Positions 61,279 to 64,000 of a DNA stretch of 64,000 nucleotides are shown here, piece after piece; position 1 is the stretch's first letter, and each line of letters opens with the position of its first letter. A model generated the notes under the pieces. It ran no database searches. It saw only the letters and a program-made list of their open reading frames with translations, and was not told where the DNA came from. Both the position numbers and the translations under genes were made by a program. This DNA comes from Cymbomonas tetramitiformis (taxonomy: Eukaryota; Chlorophyta; Pyramimonadophyceae; Pyramimonadales; Pyramimonadaceae): the NCBI GenBank assembly GCA_001247695.2, contig LGRX02035195.1, forward strand, positions 24,401 to 88,400. The letters are read 5' to 3'.

Positions 61279-63897
61279 GAAGTCTTGGAGAGCTGGAACA
61301 AAGTGCTCCCACTTCTTTGAATGAATATAATTGTAAGACTTTTTATGGGAACCGGGCAGCTTAATCAATATTATCTTCCCTTTGTCATCTCGTTCAGGAC
61401 CATAGCAATCGGTTTCGAAAAATGCATCAAGAGCCTTGCCAATTGTATATGGGGTCATCTTAGTTCCCTGAAAATTTATCTTGAACGATTCTTTCAATGT
61501 GTTAATGTCTACATCCCAAGTCGGGTTGTTGGGCAGCATCAATGTTTCTTTGGCACCGTTTTGCTCAAATAGAGTCCACAAGATGTGGTTTGGATTGTTT
61601 AATAATTGTATAAATTTGTGAACAAAGTTTACAAGTTTTCGATTCCACAAATCTCGGAGGTAATGTTGAGGTATAGACTCTAAGAATAGATTTTTGAAAT
61701 TATATTTGGCAATGCATAGTTTATCTTCCATGGTCGCTTCATTGCTCCAAACTTTTGGATTCAGATTTTCGTAAATCTCTAAAATTTCTTTATCTTCAAT
61801 ATTATTATACTCAAAGTAAGGAGCCGTCTCATTTTCATTCAATTTAGCCCACACCATTTCCCTACTATTTTGAGAAAGTTCGCTATTAATAAAGCCACAT
61901 TTCCGGAGATACCAATGATATACTCGTTCGTCTCTTGCCCAATACTCACACTCTTGTTGGTTTGCCAATTTTTGATACAACTCACTTTCAGGTGCATTAT
62001 GTGGAAGACAAAACCCTTTTAGTCTAAACCTGATTTGCTTCATCGTTGCACTTGTTTTGTATAGGTGAAGCTCATTTGTATGATATTGTCTCACCCTAAA
62101 CAGATTTTGAAAGAAGTCCCGGTATGACACCATGGCAGGGTCCAAAAATGTATATCGTTTATGAAAGTGCGGTTTATTGTTTGGTCCGGTATCAAAATTG
62201 ACTCCCACCGTAATAGCAACATTGGAAATCACAAGTCGTTTAGAGGCCCACATTTCGTCAACATTAGATAAGGTTGATTTCGTTTCATCATCGCTCATCC
62301 CATGATAACAAATGATGTCATCTTGAGTGAGGTCGGTGTTTGCTATAATCATATCTTTGAATGTGTCCATGCCATAGCACCAAACACTCTTGCCTTTTTT
62401 GAAATCGGTTTTGAAAGGATAAAACAAAGATATGTTTTCCCCATTGTTCAAAGCATCAATCAACGATGCTTCCCAAAATTTTTTGTTTTCGTAATTGATT
62501 AATTGTTGCGGAGCTGGTGGTAGGTTGTGGCCAAGCGTAATTAAAGGGCAATCTAAATGTCTAACCTTCTTAAACCATGTAATGGTGTCTTGATGTGGAA
62601 AAGCATCCATAAAGATGATTTTCTTTGCAGATTTTACAATGTGCATAAAGCAATCCCAATTGGCGGGTAAGTTCTCCCCATGTGTCGTGCGGTTCATGAA
62701 AATACTTTTGTAAGTCTCAATCTCATCCAAGATAACAATGTCATAACTATTACGAGTTTCAATTTCATCTTCGCATAAACCGGCAAACAAGCTTAAACAA
62801 TTTTCTGTTTTCCATTGTGATTCCATAGACATTATAATTCTATGTGCTGCCGGAATTAATTCTTGTTTGTTCTTATCAAAGCTTTTGTAATTTTTGAACC
62901 GCAACGATTGCAATCTTGTCGCTACATTTTGTGCATAAGATATCCTTGGGCTGAACCATATAATGCTACTACCCTTTTCATACTTGTGAAGATAATCAAT
63001 AGTAGAACCGGTCTTGTTCCCGCTCATGAATGCCGTCAAGAACACCATGGATGCATGTCCAAATGCATTATGAATTTCAATCGGCTTGACCCATCTATCA
63101 CTCATAAAAATGTCGATTGGTACGTCGCACCCCTTAAGAAACTTTGAACTTTGCTCACAAATCGTATCAAATCGTAGGTTGGGATAAAATCTGAGCAAGA
63201 GGTTCTTGATAAAGTTGTCGCCCGGAGAAAATTTGTCTTTCGCCCTTTGCCAAAATACCTCATACTTTTTAAGCCTTTCTTTATTGTCGTCTTTTTGAGC
63301 GGCCCACTTTAAAAAGTCCTTCAAATTAATGTTGCTATGGTATGACCATAACATAATCAGCCAAGTTATATTGTGTTGAAAGCTACTAGGGTCACCTCTT
63401 GGTTTGTTGGGTATCATGCCTAATATTTGTTTGTAACTTGTCGTATTCCAATTAAAATTGGATGGGGGCACATAGTCACATGGTGTGATGGAACTTAAGT
63501 CAATTTTTTGATGAGTCTTTTCATCAAATTCTACATCCTCAAATTCCCAATGTAATGTCGCGGCATCGATTGAATCTTCATCAAAATCCATCAAGATGCA
63601 ATGCTTGGTGACCGATTGACTTCCTTCGACGATGTCTTGAGTTCGCAATTCATGGGATTTGCTTTGATTGACACATTTCATATTTCGATTTGTGGTGTAC
63701 ACCGCACAATCCATGCCCAAATCTTTGTACTTCATTAGCCATGTTTTGAAGGGAGCCATAGCACCAAGATTTTCAAAAAAATAATTGGAAAGAGCGATGT
63801 GATAGGACCAATTTGGATTTCCCTTTTTTGGTAATGTACTTCCACTAATTTGAAAGATGGCATTTGGAAATTTGGTCGAAATGATTTCTTTGATTTC
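61231..63897 (-). CDS. AEP primase-SF2 helicase (origin-binding-protein type), N-terminus truncated
   Basis: The in-frame sequence runs from 63897, with 46 codons before the first ATG at 63759. The upstream part is real coding sequence: AIFQISGSTLPKKGNPNWSY, then HIALSNYFFENLGAMAPF, with the His of AEP motif II. The ATG part carries DCAVYTTNRNMKCVNQSKS. The motif I DxD is missing because a TAG at 63898-63900 and unrelated repeats replace it. The helicase half has a degenerate P-loop (FMSGNKTGSTIDYL), the DEAD-box variant YDIVILDEIETYKS, and motif VI FFQNLFRVRQYHTN. The overall plan matches the herpesvirus origin-binding-protein helicase family found fused to primases in large DNA viruses and relatives. 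Without AEP motif I the primase is probably dead unless an upstream exon exists (TTACCAACCTAG|GAA resembles a weak acceptor). Confidence 0.75.
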   Translation of the reverse strand, partial: EIKEIISTKFPNAIFQISGSTLPKKGNPNWSYHIALSNYFFENLGAMAPFKTWLMKYKDLGMDCAVYTTNRNMKCVNQSKSHELRTQDIVEGSQSVTKHCILMDFDEDSIDAATLHWEFEDVEFDEKTHQKIDLSSITPCDYVPPSNFNWNTTSYKQILGMIPNKPRGDPSSFQHNITWLIMLWSYHSNINLKDFLKWAAQKDDNKERLKKYEVFWQRAKDKFSPGDNFIKNLLLRFYPNLRFDTICEQSSKFLKGCDVPIDIFMSDRWVKPIEIHNAFGHASMVFLTAFMSGNKTGSTIDYLHKYEKGSSIIWFSPRISYAQNVATRLQSLRFKNYKSFDKNKQELIPAAHRIIMSMESQWKTENCLSLFAGLCEDEIETRNSYDIVILDEIETYKSIFMNRTTHGENLPANWDCFMHIVKSAKKIIFMDAFPHQDTITWFKKVRHLDCPLITLGHNLPPAPQQLINYENKKFWEASLIDALNNGENISLFYPFKTDFKKGKSVWCYGMDTFKDMIIANTDLTQDDIICYHGMSDDETKSTLSNVDEMWASKRLVISNVAITVGVNFDTGPNNKPHFHKRYTFLDPAMVSYRDFFQNLFRVRQYHTNELHLYKTSATMKQIRFRLKGFCLPHNAPESELYQKLANQQECEYWARDERVYHWYLRKCGFINSELSQNSREMVWAKLNENETAPYFEYNNIEDKEILEIYENLNPKVWSNEATMEDKLCIAKYNFKNLFLESIPQHYLRDLWNRKLVNFVHKFIQLLNNPNHILWTLFEQNGAKETLMLPNNPTWDVDINTLKESFKINFQGTKMTPYTIGKALDAFFETDCYGPERDDKGKIILIKLPGSHKKSYNYIHSKKWEHFVPALQDFLIISPIFKGNAFEIE

Positions 63898-63916
63898 CTA
63901 GGTTGGTAATAACGCA

Positions 63917-63985
63917 TAACGCGTTAAAACGTGCACCCCCTTTTGGCGTTAAAACGCGCGTTAAAACGTGCACCCCATAGTACCC
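63917..63985. repeat. Short direct repeats at the edge of the viral block
   Basis: CGCGTTAAAACGTGCACCCC occurs twice (about 63920 and 63959), with a shorter GGCGTTAAAACGCG between. The composition differs from the viral genes, suggesting a boundary or another insertion. The window ends before its extent is visible. Confidence 0.55.
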
Positions 63986-64000
63986 CATACTTAAGCCCCC

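Larger units (their letters stand above)
53870..63897. mobile_element. Integrated Polinton-like/virophage-like viral element (partial)
   Basis: An abruptly AT-rich block with closely packed intronless genes begins right after the broken Gypsy 5' end. Gene order: pPolB (-), basic protein (-), charged protein (+), packaging ATPase (+), C5-methyltransferase (+), AEP-SF2 helicase (-). Protein-primed polymerase plus an FtsK/HerA-type ATPase is the core shared by Polintons/Mavericks, Polinton-like viruses and Mavirus-type virophages. No major or minor capsid protein, maturation protease or integrase is in the window. No terminal inverted repeat was found. The right edge is where the primase frame stops at 63898-63900; the left edge is placed between 53850 and 53880. 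Confidence 0.8.

Noticed and set aside
54530..63759. Yeast-type cytoplasmic linear plasmid
   Set aside because: The pPolB could fit, but the packaging ATPase and primase-helicase point to a capsid-forming virus lineage.

Overview
The window is nuclear DNA of a eukaryote. Host genes carry many GT-AG introns, minisatellites are dense, and every major class of eukaryotic transposable element is present. It is probably a unicellular alga or another protist: a Polinton-like/virophage-like viral element is integrated, and the LTR elements are of types known from algae. That placement is inference; no rRNA or organellar marker is present. One 410-base assembly gap lies at 34597-35006.

Layout. (1) 1-7.97 kb holds no intact gene, only a methyltransferase-like pseudogene (2.76-3.80 kb) and a LINE fragment split by a Harbinger-like MITE. 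(2) 9.41-13.83 kb, minus strand, is a host gene for a mitochondrial stomatin-like protein 2. Eleven exons join in perfect phase and several introns are swollen by minisatellites. (3) 14.46-23.69 kb, plus strand, is an armadillo-repeat host gene, now a pseudogene. It is split by a hAT element (8-bp target duplication), which itself contains a gag-only LTR retrotransposon (5-bp duplication), and by a 5'-truncated LINE (12-bp duplication). Removing each insert restores the reading frame at that junction. (4) 24.5-25.0 kb has two exons of an unrecognised gene. (5) 27.5-35.9 kb is a run of at least nine unrelated minisatellites with short splice-bounded exon-like islands on the minus strand. (6) 37.1-38.4 kb has two identical 299-bp repeats, each with a tRNA-like sequence, then an exon-like ORF.

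(7) 39.85-53.85 kb, minus strand, is a large Ty3/Gypsy retrotransposon that has lost its 5' end. Its order is ORF1, reverse transcriptase, RNase H, a half cytosine-5 methyltransferase, integrase with a PHD finger, a second methyltransferase-like domain, and the 3' LTR. It is interrupted by an intact 4.8-kb hAT transposon and two small MITEs, each with a clean target duplication.

(8) 53.87-63.90 kb is an AT-rich viral element with protein-primed DNA polymerase B, packaging ATPase, a cytosine methyltransferase, an AEP primase-SF2 helicase and two small basic proteins. No capsid gene is in the window, and the primase N-terminus is cut off near 63.90 kb. Six copies of a roughly 75-bp palindrome lie only between its genes. 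Copy 3 has a base change matched on both arms, and the spacer is inverted between copies. This palindrome family is the most novel-looking signal here.

The window is a nest of insertions whose order can be read from target duplications: host gene, then hAT, then LTR element; and Gypsy, then hAT and MITEs, with the virus abutting the broken Gypsy end.
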